Source: Silurus meridionalis (taxonomy: Eukaryota; Chordata; Actinopteri; Siluriformes; Siluridae). Taken from it: a stretch of DNA of 64,000 nucleotides. The first letter of the stretch is position 1. Every line of letters begins with the position of its first letter. The notes below the pieces were generated by a model. The model was not told the origin of the DNA. It ran no database searches and saw only the letters and a list, made by a program, of their open reading frames with translations. The stretch spans positions 2,934,001 to 2,998,000 of the forward strand of contig NC_060891.1 in NCBI RefSeq assembly GCF_014805685.1, in the 5' to 3' direction. Both the position numbers and the translations under genes were made by a program. This document shows positions 11,391-23,002 of this stretch, in pieces.

Positions 11391-11672
11391 CATTTGCTGG
11401 GCCTGAGCTATAATGATTCGGATCAGAAGACCTTACAGCGGATAGTGAGGACAGCTGAGAAGATCATCCGGGTCACTCTTCCCTCCACCATGGACATTTA
11501 CACAACACGTTGCATTGGCAAATCCAGCAGCACTATGGCTGCCCACACACACCCCTCATACACTTCTTCTTCCTGCCATCTGGAAAAATTACCAAAGCAT
11601 TTGGGCCTACACATTCAGACTGTTTCTTTCCACAAGTCATCCAACTCCTCAATAAAAGTCTAGACTGAGACA
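11391..11672 (+). pseudogene. LINE ORF2 C-terminal end (jockey-superfamily type)
   Basis: The plus strand encodes the tail of a non-LTR retrotransposon ORF2 downstream of the reverse transcriptase. The first part reads SDQKTLQRIVRTAEKIIRV, then LPSTMDIYTTRC. After a frame change near 11555 it continues as FFLPSGK and PTHSDCFFPQVIQLLNKSLD, ending at a natural stop near 11669. The layout (LQRIVRTAEKII...LPSGK...FFPQ..RLLN) matches teleost CR1/L2/Rex-like LINEs. The same domain is found at 17393-17690 in the opposite orientation, where the extra words GNCTVSDRK are kept. The copy is 5' truncated, as is usual for LINE insertions, and is disrupted. It is not functional. Confidence 0.8.
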
Positions 11673-13079
11673 CACTCAATCTAACACCTTCTTTGGAATT
11701 TTTTTTTTAAATCGTCACCAAATGTTTGATATTTCTTATTAGTTCGTTATGTGTTATCTTTTGTTAATTCGTGTTGTTTTCGTTTCCGTGGGTCGTGGAG
11801 GAACGTTGTTTTGTTTTATTTGGGATTTAATATCTATGGTTGAAATGACTTGGTTTTAATGAATAGCAGGACAAAATGTACTTATTGAGTCATTTGAGTT
11901 ATTTGGTACAGGCAAATTCAGACAATTCAGAGTCGAATCACTTTTAAACAAACAGGGTTACTTGGAAACGGGCCAAGGTTACATCACTGAGGCTGCTTTT
12001 ACACTTGGCATTAATATATCATCTGCTTGATTGGAGCATCAGTCAATTAGAAAATGGCGAGTGTAAACTAAGCAACATCAACTGACTTCTCAATCTGAAT
12101 AAAGATCTGGATCCGATCTTTCTTTCCCACACATGATTTTAATAAGTCTGCAGAAGTTGACCTGAAGTGGTGGGCTCCATGGCCTGGTATCCTTTATCAT
12201 TCTTCTGACAGTTCGGTAGAAAGGGGGCAGGGTTTTGGGTGGATGGCATGATGTAGACCTGCGAATGCCAACACAATGGCTGGATTGCGTTTACATTACA
12301 CTGAGATCCGAACACAATGCGTCCCAGGAAGCACTTTTCCACTTATCTTTTCAATGCGTAAGTGATAACATTTAAAGAGCCAGACAAAAGAGAAAAAAAT
12401 CACCAGGGTCTTTTTGAAGCGAATTAAATGATGCATATTGTATGTAAAAGCTGCTGCCTTGTCTACCAGATCTGTCCATGTATCCAGGCTTGTTCGTGCT
12501 CGGATGGTTATTCAGGTGTTTTTCAGTCCTCTGGGACGCCGGGTGTCAGCTGTCTGGCCGCCCCTGTTTAGGAAAATGATCTTTTTTATGGTGACCAGAC
12601 AAAATGGCTCGAGGCGAAGTTCTGTCCTGTGAATTCAGGGATATGATTAATTGCTTCCTCACTCTCTAGTTGCTCCCCAACCCATGGGAGGTGAAGGAGC
12701 TCCTAGGCTCCATGTCACAAGGTGGATTTGATCTAAAATGTCCTATATATTTTAAATGATATATATTTTTTTTGTGGAATGAAATGAGGCACCGACGCCG
12801 TAGCCATTGCTGATTTACCGACTGTTGCTTTCAAATCGGAGCATATTTTTGCAGCCGTTTTAGCTCGCAGAAAAATCGACCGTAGCGCATCATATCGGGA
12901 CGCTTTTTCAGACAGCAGACCATTCCAGGAACAAATTTAGTATTGCGATAAAAATGCTAAATGTACCAAAGGTCAAAGTAAGCGCCAGGAAAAGGAAAAT
13001 ATCCCAGAACAAAGCAATACGCCTCAGACCACAGAAGATTTCTTCAGCTGTTATGATAATGCATGCAGACAACACATAA
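11673..13079. other. Unique DNA with no recognised gene
   Basis: About 1.4 kb with no recognised repeat family or exon. Short frames at 12139-12342 (minus) and 12438-12632 (plus) have no recognisable domain. Confidence 0.5.
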
Positions 13080-13912
13080 TTCCATTCAATAGTAATGCTA
13101 GCTAAAGCTTTTTTTGTTATATTATTGAGCCAGGAAACTTGTTTTTGTAACCTTCACCGCTAATGCTAGCTCCTTAATATAATCTCTTTCTGAGTCAGCA
13201 GTATGTTTCATAACCTTCATTGCTAATTGTAGCAAGCTAACGTAGACAAGTTTCCTGTCAGGTATGTCGTCACAGATCCGAAACTTTAACTAATGCTAGC
13301 TACCAAAAATTTGCATTTTGGTATCATGACTATCATGAGTTCATAATCTTTAGTGCTAATCCTAGCTATCAAAACATCCCGGGCGTTATTTCTGTGAGAA
13401 TTTACAGCCAACAAACTGACCTAAAATATTCTGTTTATCAGGATTCCTGTAACACAGAATTTTTTTCCCTGCTCTCTCTAGCGTGCTAACAGATGCTAAT
13501 CTGACAGGAAGCCTAAGGAATGTGTTCTATTGCAGTCAGTAATACAGTTTTATTATCTTCACAATTATGCTAGCTAACACATACTTCCTGAAAGATCACT
13601 AGCCATATTCCCAAATCTCATAATCCCCCTAGCTAACGCAGTCTAATCTGACAGGAATCCCATTTAAAGTTTTTAGATTTACAAGTCAGCAATATGTCTC
13701 CATAACCTTCATTGCTAATCCTAGCAAACTATCCTAGACACAATTCCTGTCATATTTTCAAGCTTCATAAACTAAAATCTCATGTAATAGTTTTAGTTAG
13801 ATTTCTATACCAATATGTCTCCATAACATTCATTGCTAGTGAGCTAGCCTAGGATTCCTGTCAGGTTTATAATCACAAATCCAAACCTTCCCTAGATAGC
13901 TAGCTAAAATAA
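13080..13912. repeat. Degenerate tandem array with TGCTAGCTA-type words
   Basis: Words such as CATAACCTTCATTGCTAATC (near 13209, 13701 and 13821), GACAGGAATCC/CCTGTCAGG (near 13253, 13500, 13648 and 13857) and GCTAGCTA recur in the same order. Full spacing is about 60-120 bp. The units have diverged strongly and no frame is kept. Confidence 0.65.
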
Positions 13913-15469
13913 ACCCAACTTTTGGGAATGCTGTAGCTTTTTATCTCATTCTGTGGTCATCAGACAGACCTGCAGAGAAGAGAATAAGCATAGTATGGTG
14001 GTAAATCACACACACATATACACACACATTTCCTTTTCTCTGAAGAGATGGAGCTCGGGCCTAGTGAATTAGACATTAGCAGCAATTTGCTATGAACATT
14101 TTTTTGTAGGTCGGTACTTTGTTTGCCGGAAAGCCAGACACTTCTGAGTTTTATACCCTGCTGCGATTTAATAAACGGACCTTCAGACAGGAATCCTGTT
14201 TTTTTGGGGGTTTTTCTTAATATTTTGGAGTCAGTCATAATCTTCTATAATTGTCACACCTTAACAGGATTTCTGCCAAATTCACCAGTGTGTCTTTTGT
14301 CTTTCCATTCTAAGACACAAGAAGAAGATGAAGAACAAGACAAAGAAGAAAAAGACAAAGACAAAGAAGTCGTCAAAGAAGTAAAAGAAGAAGAACAAAA
14401 AGAAAAATGAAAAAAGAAGAAGTAGAAGAAGCTGCTCATGTTACTATGAGGAAATTTCTAGCTGCAGCTTTACACTAGAGAAAAAAAATTAAATAAAGGG
14501 GGGGGGACCCTGTAATATAGAGAAAAACTACACCACATGAACAATTTAATAATTTAATTTTAAACATGAGACAAGAATTTCCTTCCTTGGGCTGTGATGA
14601 AAATAAAATATAATAAAAAAAATGTTCAATGATAATAAAAACAAGAAAAAATAAATAATAATTAAATACGATTGATTTAATTAGATTAAATTACTACTAA
14701 TCAAATAAAACAAAATTAATAATAAAAAATTTATAATTTAAATAATATATGTAAAATTGTAAAGGCATTTCAGAGACAGGCTGCGTGGCAAATATACTCC
14801 CTGATCTACTGGTTACTTTTTCATAGCGCTAATGAATTTTTTATTTGTATTTGCACTTTTGCGTTTGCCTACTTTCCAAAACAATTGAACTGTATCTACC
14901 AGCGAGCGTATGTAATAATATTATCTATTATTAATGGGTTTTTTTCCTAAATACATTTCATGTCTACAACCTTTTTTTCCAGTTAAATGTGTACTGGATC
15001 AATATTTTAGTAAAATGTCACCTTCTGGGCCTTTAATAAACATTAGAATTTTGTGTCTTTATTTAGTTTCCTTACAGTTTTCTCTTCCGCATCTCCTTAA
15101 GCTTAACGCCGCAGTTGCACAGATGCCTCCGTCTAACGACAAGGGTATTCAATTAATGAGTTTATTCCCATCTGTTCTGTTCGTGAAAGAAATTACAAAC
15201 GCTCGACGAGGATGAAGTCAATTAATAACTCCATCCATCATGCTGCCACTTTTCCTCTGTGCACAGCAGTCCTGAGGTGAAAAACACAGCACATCCCGAA
15301 AATAGTTCCTCACTCGCTCGCACACTCGTTGGTCAAAGTCTGTCTACACATGCAAGCAATTAGACATTAAAAAAAAGGTCTGCTACTTAATGCTGGGTGT
15401 GTGTTGGTTTTGAGGGCAGGCATAATACATACACTATATATAAAGTTTATACTGTACACCACAAGATTC
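13913..15469. other. AT-rich unique DNA with a GAA-rich tract
   Basis: A purine tract at about 14312-14440 (GAAGAAG/AAAGACAAAG) gives an Asp/Glu/Lys-rich frame that is a composition artefact. Positions 14460-14760 are extremely AT-rich. The rest shows nothing recognisable. Confidence 0.55.
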
Positions 15470-15822
15470 CTATGCTTTTGAACATCCCATTCCACATTTA
15501 GTTTCCATTTACTGTTATAATTCCCAAAGTGTGCTTGTAGAGATTTGTGCTTTCAAATTCATCCCAAAGGTGTTCAATGGGGTTTGTGTTTTATAGCAAG
15601 AGATCTCCACACCATCTTCATGGAGCTGGCTTTGTTTACAGCAGAACTGTCATGCTGGAACAGGGTTGGATCTCCTAGTACAAGGGAAAATGTAATGCTA
15701 CCAAAGCCAAAGATGTCCTATTAAACTGTGTGCCTCCAATTTGGTGGTGACATTTTGAGGAAGAAGTTCACACGGCTGAAAAGTCAGATGTCCTAATACC
15801 TTTTGTCTCTATGATATAGGAA
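15470..15822 (-). mobile_element. LPRRVE-type Tc1 MITE, internally shortened
   Basis: Contains ATCCCATTCCACATTTAG (15484), GTGTTCAATGGGGTTTG (15570), a CATGCTGGAACAGG core (15650) and a tail of GCTGAAAAGTCAGATGTCC type (15775). On the minus strand the core reads GDPTLFQHD. Part of the region between 15540 and 15545 is deleted relative to other copies. Confidence 0.8.
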
Positions 15823-15916
15823 TAGATGTTATAGATATAGTTAGAGATTTTCATGCCATACTAATATGATGTTAATATCTTGGGAAATTATGTGCAATAA
15901 TTTTAGTGCAATAATG

Positions 15917-15964
<48 letters not shown>

Positions 15965-15974
15965 CTTAATAATA
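15917..15974. repeat. (AAT)n microsatellite
   Basis: About 15-19 ATA/AAT units, nearly uninterrupted. Confidence 0.9.
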
Positions 15975-16172
15975 ATTGTTACATTTGCAATTTGTCAACT
16001 GTGCACATTTAATTTCAATTGCATATATTTTAATATGTATATTTACATAAGTAATTATTTTATTTTTTTATTAATCTTTTATTTTTATTAATCTTTCCTT
16101 ACATTTTATTGTGAGCAACTGCAACCCAACAATTTTCCTATGGGATCATTAAAGTATTCTCCTTCTGATACA
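15975..16172 (+). mobile_element. LINE 3'-UTR end fragment
   Basis: An AT-rich stretch ends in AATTTTCCTATGGGATCATT then AAAGTATTCTCCTTC. It matches the TTCCC(T/C)CxGGGATxAATAAAGTAT end typical of teleost CR1/L2/Rex-type LINEs. No coding sequence remains. Confidence 0.65.
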
Positions 16173-17159
16173 GCTCTGATGCTACTTCATTAACACTCGA
16201 TCCAAAACTCAAGTACAGGATTGCCCTCTGAACTGAAACAAGCTCTTATTCTCTGACTGTGTTACATTCCTTCCTAATGCTGCAATTTAAAAATTTGGGG
16301 AATTTTTAGAAACTAAAAAAGGAGAAAAATCAGTTCATAAAAATGAATAAACAATAACTCCTTTAGTTGGTTAAAAATGTACAAATACAACCTTTCGCTA
16401 AATTTGTGAATCCGCATCATCGTGTCCTAATCTAATAATTACCTCAGAATGGGTTGCGAAGTATCTGAAGGATGGTATGTTTTTTTTTTTTTTTCTTGGT
16501 CCTGGGGTCCTGCAGTACCCTGCACTAATCAGTCTGGAATGTATTTGAGCACTGCAGGCAAGGACATATTGTACTTTACAGTCTGTCTCTGACTCGATTG
16601 CAGCAGTAACATCAATAATGTCTCGAGTGGAAGGTAATGAGTGTAGGGCCGGGGCCAGTGGATGGCCGAGGAGTCACTTTAAGACGACTTCAGAGCTGAA
16701 ATCGGCTTTTTAAGTTTTGTTACATGCTGTAGACGGTAGAATTTGCTCTGTCAGTGATACATGTCGTATTTCCTGCTCTCGTATGTCCTGACATGTTTGG
16801 ACATCGCTTTAGTCTCGTCACCTTCGTCCATCTAGCGTCTGTTATTTATCCAAGGTTCTCTTGGATTGAGTGCTGAAAAATGATTTCAGCTCCATATTCC
16901 CTTAAATCCCCTAAGCTGTATTTATGACATGATAACATGATAGGTGACATGTTCGATTTTCGTTTTTTTAGCACATCAAAATTGTGAAAAAAGCCTGAGA
17001 CAAACCCTGCTAAAGCACTGCAATAAAAAATGGATGCATATCAGTGGCAAGCCATCAGGGTCAACAAGGGCTCAGCTGGCCTAAACTCTATATGAATAAC
17101 TGACTTACGTTTTTATATATGTTTGACCATGAACATGTATAAAATTATTCCCAAGTCAT
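16173..17159. other. Unique DNA with no recognised gene
   Basis: Nothing recognised apart from a run of about 17 T near 16480. Confidence 0.5.
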
Positions 17160-17895
17160 GTCATGTAGGCTTTATTGAACATTACTATTAATAATAAACA
17201 TAAACACAATGTTGTGCAAAAACACCAAGAGCAGCAGTCAATAGGCACAAAACAGCATGTAAACAGTATAATATGATTTAATATAAATATGGGTGGTGGA
17301 ATGGATTGAAATGAGTAATGAGTGTGTGTTGAGTTCAGGTTGTGCAGATCAGTAGCACACAGTTTGTGTGTGTGTGTGTGTGTTTGTACAATTCAGTTCT
17401 GTGTGTTGAGGAACCTGATAGCTTGAGGGAAAAAGCTGTAGTCTGGATGTGAGGCCCGAATGCTTCTAAACCACTTTCCTGATGGTAGGAGAGTGAAGAG
17501 TTTGTGTGTGTGGTGTGTGTGTGAGGTTGTCCACAATGCTGTTGGCTTTGCAGATGCAGCCTGTGGTGTAACGTCTGTGATAGAGGGGAAAGAGACTCCG
17601 GTGATCTTCGCGGCCGTCCTCATTATCCTCTGTAGGGTCTTGCGATCAGAGACGGTGCAGTTCCCAAACCAGGCAGTGATGCAGCTGCTCGGAATGCTCC
17701 CGATGGTCTCACTGTAGAACGTGGTTAGGATGGGGAAGGAGATAGGCTTTCCTCAGATGTCCTCAGCAAGTAGAGGCGTAGCTGAATGATGGAGCTGGTG
17801 TTGAGTGACCAGGTGAAGTTCTCCGCCCTCTTGACAATCTCCACGGAGGATCCATCGATGATCAGACAGTGTTTTTTGTTGATTAGGTTCCATTT
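17160..17895 (-). pseudogene. LINE ORF2 C-terminal region and 3' end, broken
   Basis: The minus strand carries the 3' part of a non-LTR retrotransposon. From about 17890 it reads LIIDGSSVEIVKRAENFTWS followed by LNTSSIIQLRLYLLRTSEES. After a frame change it reads FYSETIGSIPSSCITAWFGN, CTVSDRKTLQRIMRTAAKIT and GVSFPSITDV. It finishes as LFTLLPSGKWFRSIRA and DYSFFPQAIRFLN near 17400. These are the conserved C-terminal words of CR1/L2/Rex-type ORF2 proteins, beyond the RT palm. Below about 17393 a (GT)n run at 17367-17384 and AT-rich DNA probably represent the 3' UTR. The endonuclease and RT domains are missing (5' truncation) and frames are shifted. Same family type as the plus-strand relic at 11.4 kb. 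Confidence 0.85.
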
Positions 17896-18829
17896 CTCAT
17901 TCTGAAGAAATCTGTTTGAAGTTGGCCCCTTTTGTCTAAATTTTTAAAAAAACAAATGGATGTTCTGTATAAGGAAAAAGGTGATTCTTTTACTCATTAT
18001 CTAGTGAGACAATATAGCACCAGCCTATCATTTACACCCTGCTGTCTCAGTATTGTCCTTCGCATAATAAATTGTAAAAACAAACAGGGTTTAATAATCC
18101 CTTTTAGGCTTGTTGCAATCAAGCCAGCTGACCTATTATTAATATTATCACTGGTACATTCTTCTCATGTCCCACATATACCTTTGATTGGTTTATTATT
18201 TTTTTTTCATCTGTAATCAATGCTTTTAAAATTCCCCACTCAGTGTAAAAGAGTGTTGAATGGTTTAATAAGATTATTTTTTTAACATGATCAGGGTTTC
18301 ACCAGGGATAAAGAAGCCACCGGTCTGTTAATTAAACTGTGCTTTTAATTATGTCCCTGAGCTTTTTCCTTCTAAAATATACAGTACTGAAAAATGTATT
18401 TTTTTATTTAAATGGGAGTCATTTTTTCATTTCCAGTTGCCGTTTTTTCTTTCTTGAGGGATCACATGTGAATAATGTCCTTTTTATTTCAACTAAGGTT
18501 CAATACAGAACATGAACATCTGAACATTGTAACCAGACAATTAGCTCCACTGTGGTTCATGATGTTGACCTCTTACTATCAGTAATTCAATTCAGAAGCT
18601 CAGGTCTACTGTACATAATATTGTACTAAATATCCCAAGGGTTAGGTGAGAGTAGATGAGATATAGGAGCTTGGTTATTCATTTATGGAAAGTAGGAGCT
18701 GTACATTTTTAATGGTTGCCAATCTGTCAACCTGGATTGTGTGACATATATATAAATATATATATTTATAGACCTACGCATATAAAACGCCTGATATGCA
18801 TTGTCAGCTGTGAGGCCCTTTGTTAAAAG
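17896..18829. other. Unique DNA with no recognised gene
   Basis: AT-rich, with a short TATATAAATATATATATTTATA palindromic run near 18750. No domain in any frame. Confidence 0.5.
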
Positions 18830-19142
18830 GTGTGTATCTTTCCAAGTCATGTCCAATCAATAAACTTTTTCACAGGCAGACAATGTGCAGAAACATCTCA
18901 GCAATGATCAAGAGAATTTGGTGGCTAAAGTTTTGTTGAAATGGGCCAGAATACTTGAGTGTAAGTGAGTTTATTTCTTTTATTTAAAAATTGACAGACA
19001 TTTTAAGAATTCTGTTTTCAGTTTGTGGTGTATTGAGTGTCGATTAATCAGAAAAAAAATCTTCGTGGAATTTTTATATTAGGCTGCAACATAACCAAAT
19101 AAAAAAAGTGTCAGAATAATTTCTGTATGCACTGTATATATA
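18830..19142 (+). mobile_element. Degenerate Tc1-type non-autonomous element
   Basis: Contains GTGTGTATCTTTCCAAGTCA, then CATGTCCAATCAAT, CAGAAACATCTCAGCAATGA and an AGGCTGCAACATAACC block. It ends in TGTATGCACTGTATATATA. The order matches the 3' portion of a widespread teleost Tc1-like element as I recall it. It is heavily diverged and has no usable frame. Confidence 0.6.
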
Positions 19143-20420
19143 TAAACCTATATTTAATTTATATTTTGATGGTGCAAAAGGCCGTGTTTACTACTGTCTA
19201 GCGTCTTCTGTCTGTATACATCTGGGTATCCTTTGTTGTGTTTTTTATTTTATGATGCACCAAATGTTTTCAAACGGTAAAAGGTCTAGAATGATGGTGG
19301 GCCGGTTCAGCCACTTGTCTCTTCTACTATGAAGTCATGCTCTTATAATAGATGCCTTATGCAGTTTTATTTGTTTTATTGTCATTCAAATATTACATTA
19401 TTTGCAAATTTGCTGTTTCTATATTCAGTTGTTTCATTTATTTTTATTTTGTTTGCCTGAATTCACCCTTCAAAGCCCATTTGGAGGGAAAAAAAGCCTC
19501 TATTTCTAAATGTTCTTAACCGTTTATTTTTTATTTTTTACAGCATTATCATAATTGCCATAAAAAGATTTTTCATATGTGCATTATGCAACCACAACAT
19601 CCCAATAAAAAAAAGTCATTAAAAACAAATAAATAGAAATATTTTTTTTTATATTATAAACGGGAAACCTCTAATGATCGTCAAGCAAGTTTGTATTTTC
19701 TATTTTGACCATTAATTTCTTTTTTTTTCGATTAATTAATTCAAACATTTGATTCAATTCCCAATAGCTGTGATGTTGTCCAGTTACATTTCACTTCTTC
19801 TTATCTCATTTTAGATTTTACATAGTACATTAAAGTTCAGTGGATTAAAGTCAATATACAATCTATGTCATTTATCCATAATGCATGCACGAGCATAATG
19901 AGATGTCCAAACATCTACATATACAGACTAATCAAGGACTAACACGGCACAGTCAGGTAGCAAAGTAAAAGGACAAGGCAAGAGACAGGGACTGGAAAAA
20001 CAGAATAGCTTTAGTTTGTATGGAACACTGATGGAAACGGGGGAGACTATGAAATACAGGACTCACCACTAATCACTTATATGCTTTTTATATAGATCTG
20101 TGTGCAGTTGCTAATAAACCCCTTACCGGCCACATCGGCATGTCTAACAGTTGACTCGACACTAATTAAAGAAAGTATTGATGATATATGAGATAAATAA
20201 ATGTTCTCAGACGTTTGTCAGGTTAATTTCCAGCACTAAAATATCAACACAAAATCTATAAATGAAATCCAACCATTGTTATATGTCGTTATTAAAATTC
20301 CTCAGTGCATGCTCGGGTTTTAAACAGAGCCGGTTTGATGATTCGATACATCCTATGCCTTTTAGCAACACTTGGGAACTAGGAAAATTTAGATGCTAAA
20401 GACCTAACCTAAAAAAGAAA
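19143..20420. other. Unique AT-rich DNA
   Basis: No gene or clear repeat recognised over 1.3 kb. Positions 19940-20140 are purine-rich and may be an old dispersed repeat, without firm evidence. Confidence 0.5.
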
Positions 20421-20786
20421 GGGTTTGGACAAAAGTTTGTGGACACCTGACCTTAAGATTGGTATGTTTGAAAAATTTGGTGTCAGGAAATTTGGTGTGC
20501 AGCCAGCATTCGGATTCTTCCCACAGGTGCTCAGTAGGGTTGAGGTCAGAGCTCTATTGCAGAAGATCTTCCACTCCAACCCATGTAAAGCATATCTTCA
20601 TGGATCTTTGTGCACAGGGGTATTATTATGTTGGAACAGGTTTGGGTCTTCTAGTCTAAGTGAAAGGAGGATGTCCTGCTACTGCATCCAAAGACGTCTT
20701 ATGCAGTTGTGTATCTCAAAATGTATGGTAACAGTTTTGGGAAGAACATATGGCTGGAAAAATCAGACTGTAAAGTACAACATGTG
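20421..20786 (-). mobile_element. LPRRVE-type Tc1 MITE
   Basis: One end reads TTGGACAAAAGTTTGTGGAC then ACCTGACC. The core has GTGCTCAGTAGGGTTGAGGT, CTTCCACTCCAACCCATGTA and TATGTTGGAACAGGTTTGGG. The other end has GGCTGGAAAAATCAGACTG. About 90 bp near the first end is deleted (20465-20510), so the LPRRVE part is lost. Confidence 0.85.
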
Positions 20787-20942
20787 ATCTTAGGGATTCA
20801 AGCATGTGCTTTCTCTCTAGATATTAAATCAAAAGGTTAAAACCAATAATAATAATGAATAGTGTTGAGTGACAGGTCATTAATTGACAAGTAAACTGTT
20901 TACTCTGTATATCAGTTGTGGTTTATTTTTATACTGATGAGA

Positions 20943-21078
20943 AGTTTGTGAGTTCAAAAATCCAAGCACCATTAAACTGCCACTGCTGGGCCCTTGAGCA
21001 AGGCCCTTACCCACCCCTTAATTGCTAAGTCGTATAGATAAAGGGCATCTGCGAAATGCCGTAAATGTAAAAAAATCT
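20943..21078 (+). mobile_element. tRNA-derived SINE, 5'-damaged
   Basis: A B-box-like GTTTGTGAGTTCAAAAATCC is followed by CTGCCACTGCTGGGCCCTTG, AGCAAGGCCCTTACCC and the tail GGGCATCTGCGAAATGCCGT, then AAATGTAAA. It is the same family as the copies at 23.8 and 63.85 kb. Confidence 0.8.
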
Positions 21079-21663
21079 TTTGTACCAACACAATAAGCTG
21101 AAGTAATAATCTCTTGAAGGCTAGATATGCAAACAAACATACTCGCACACATATGCGCCATCTCTCCCACCAGCCCTTCGTCGCCACTCTGTTTTAAAAG
21201 TGCCCACTCTATTGAGTAATAAGAAGAGGCATATAAATAGCATCTTCACATTCACGAGCACAGACAGTGTAATTAGCAGCCTTGACAAAGCTGTCACTGA
21301 GCAGCTAGGGGCGGACTGGGTGGTTTTTTTTTGCATTTACAATTTATATTCCATCAAATTAGCTCGACGCAATGTCCTCCATGACTAATCTCAGGAAATT
21401 GAGGTGGCGTCGCAGTGCGTGTGTGCTCACGTTTAAATGAGTGCAATCAGATTGTTTGTGTAAGACGGAGCAGGCCAGGACACTCGCTGTTTTTTTGGAG
21501 GAAAGGGCAGAACGATGGATCTTTTCTTCCCTGTATAAAAAAAAATACAGTATATATTTAGCTGATTAGCCTATTTTTGTACCATAAGACTCTAAAGTAT
21601 TAATATATAATTATATGCACTATATGAACAAAACTACTGACTTTTAAAAACATGTTCTTCTTC

Positions 21664-21665
<2 letters not shown>
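21079..21665. other. Unique DNA
   Basis: No recognised feature. Positions 21210-21480 are more complex sequence with short frames lacking domains. Confidence 0.5.

Positions 21666-21746
<81 letters not shown>
21666..21746. repeat. (AT)n microsatellite followed by poly-T
   Basis: About 33 AT units and then about 16 T. It lies immediately upstream of the Tc1-type insertion at 21756. Confidence 0.9.
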
Positions 21747-21755
21747 GTATATATA

Positions 21756-22306
21756 CAGTACAGACCAAATGTTTGGACACACCTTCTCATTCAAAGAGTT
21801 TTCTTTATTTTCATGACTATGAAAATTGTAGATTCACACTGAAGGCATCAAAACTATGAATTAACACATGTGGAATTATATATGGAATTATATACATAAC
21901 AAAAAAGTGTGAAACAACTGAAAAATGTCATATTGTAGGTTCTTCAAAGTAGCCACCTTTTGCTTTGATTACTGCTTTGCACACTCTTGGCATTCTCTTG
22001 ATGAGCTTCAAGAGGTAGTCACCTGAAATGGTCTTCCAACAGTCTTGAAGGAGTTCCCCGAGAGATGCTTGGCACTTGTTGGCCCTTTTGCCTTCACTCT
22101 GCGGTCCAGCTCACCCCTAAACCATCTCGATTGGGTTCAGGTCCGGTGACTGTGGAGGCCAGGTCATCTGGCGCAGCACCCCATCACTCTCTCTCTTTGT
22201 CAAATAGCCCTTGATGCCTTCAGTGTGAATCTACAATTTTCATAGTCATGAAAATAAAGAAAACTCTTTGAATGAGAAGGTGTGTCCAAACTTTTGGTCT
22301 GTACTG
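21756..22306 (-). mobile_element. Well-preserved Tc1-like non-autonomous element with 96-bp inverted ends
   Basis: The element begins CAGTACAGACCAAATGTTTG and ends with its complement. The terminal inverted repeats span 21756-21851 and 22211-22306 and differ at one base in 96. Each end is flanked by TA (21754-21755 and 22307-22308), the Tc1/mariner target duplication. The minus strand keeps the C-terminal end of a transposase: WPPQSPDLNPIEMV then a stop in place of the expected Trp, followed by LDRRVKAKGP and, after frame changes, CWKTISGDYLLKLIKRMPRV and CKAVIKAKGGYFEEPTI. The N-terminal HTH and first catalytic Asp are missing. At 551 bp it is an internal-deletion derivative of a full Tc1 (about 1.6 kb in the family) and could move only with transposase made elsewhere. 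The near-identical ends suggest a young insertion. Confidence 0.93.
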
Positions 22307-22970
22307 TATATATAATATACATTTACAAACATCTCTAATATGTGTAAGTAGATAAAACTCAGCACACTGATGCAAAGGTCATTAATTAAAGCCCAGGTTC
22401 TGTTTTATCACATTTTTTTTAGATTAGATCAGATTAATGCAGTTACGTGGTTCTGTATCAGACAGTCGGTTTGTAACATAATCGTAAGTGAAAAACAGAG
22501 TGAGAAATCTGTTTCAAATTCACTCTCTATAATACATGTGAAACCAATTGAAGTGAAATTTCCCGATCTCTGCATTTCATTGAATCATGAGCAATCTTTC
22601 TACATTCTAATGTGCCCTGAATCTTGATTTTCTTTTTTCTTTTTTTTCGGCCATATTCGGCTTAAATAACGAATGGGCCACTGCTGCATGATAAATCCAA
22701 ATCTTCATGAATTGGGAGTGTGGCTCGAGCTAAAAGGAAGGGAGGGAGGGAGGGAGGAAGCATGCTGATTTTTTGACTGCTCACTTCCTGTCAGTTGAAA
22801 GCATGATGAATGAGCTTGTATCCGCATTTTTCATGAAGGGGCAAAAAAAAAAAAGCATTTTTTTAGTTTTTTAACCTTTTTTCTTCCTTGTAAATGTACA
22901 CATGTAAAAAAAAAAAGTAGATTTCAGTAGATTTATTATAAGCTTTTGGAAGAGTATAAGTTGTACAAGT
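22307..22970. other. Unique DNA with a GGGA tract
   Basis: No recognised gene. It includes four GGG runs separated by single A at 22740-22754 (see findings) and AT-rich flanks. Confidence 0.55.
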
Positions 22971-23002
22971 GTGTGTGTGCGTGTGTGTGTGTGTGTGTGT
23001 GG
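22971..23002. repeat. (GT)n microsatellite
   Basis: About 15 GT units with one GC interruption, ending in GGGGGG. Confidence 0.9.

Noticed and set aside
14300..14410. Asp/Glu/Lys-rich acidic tail in a 95-codon plus frame
   Set aside because: It comes from a GAA/AAAGAC purine tract, with no domain upstream.
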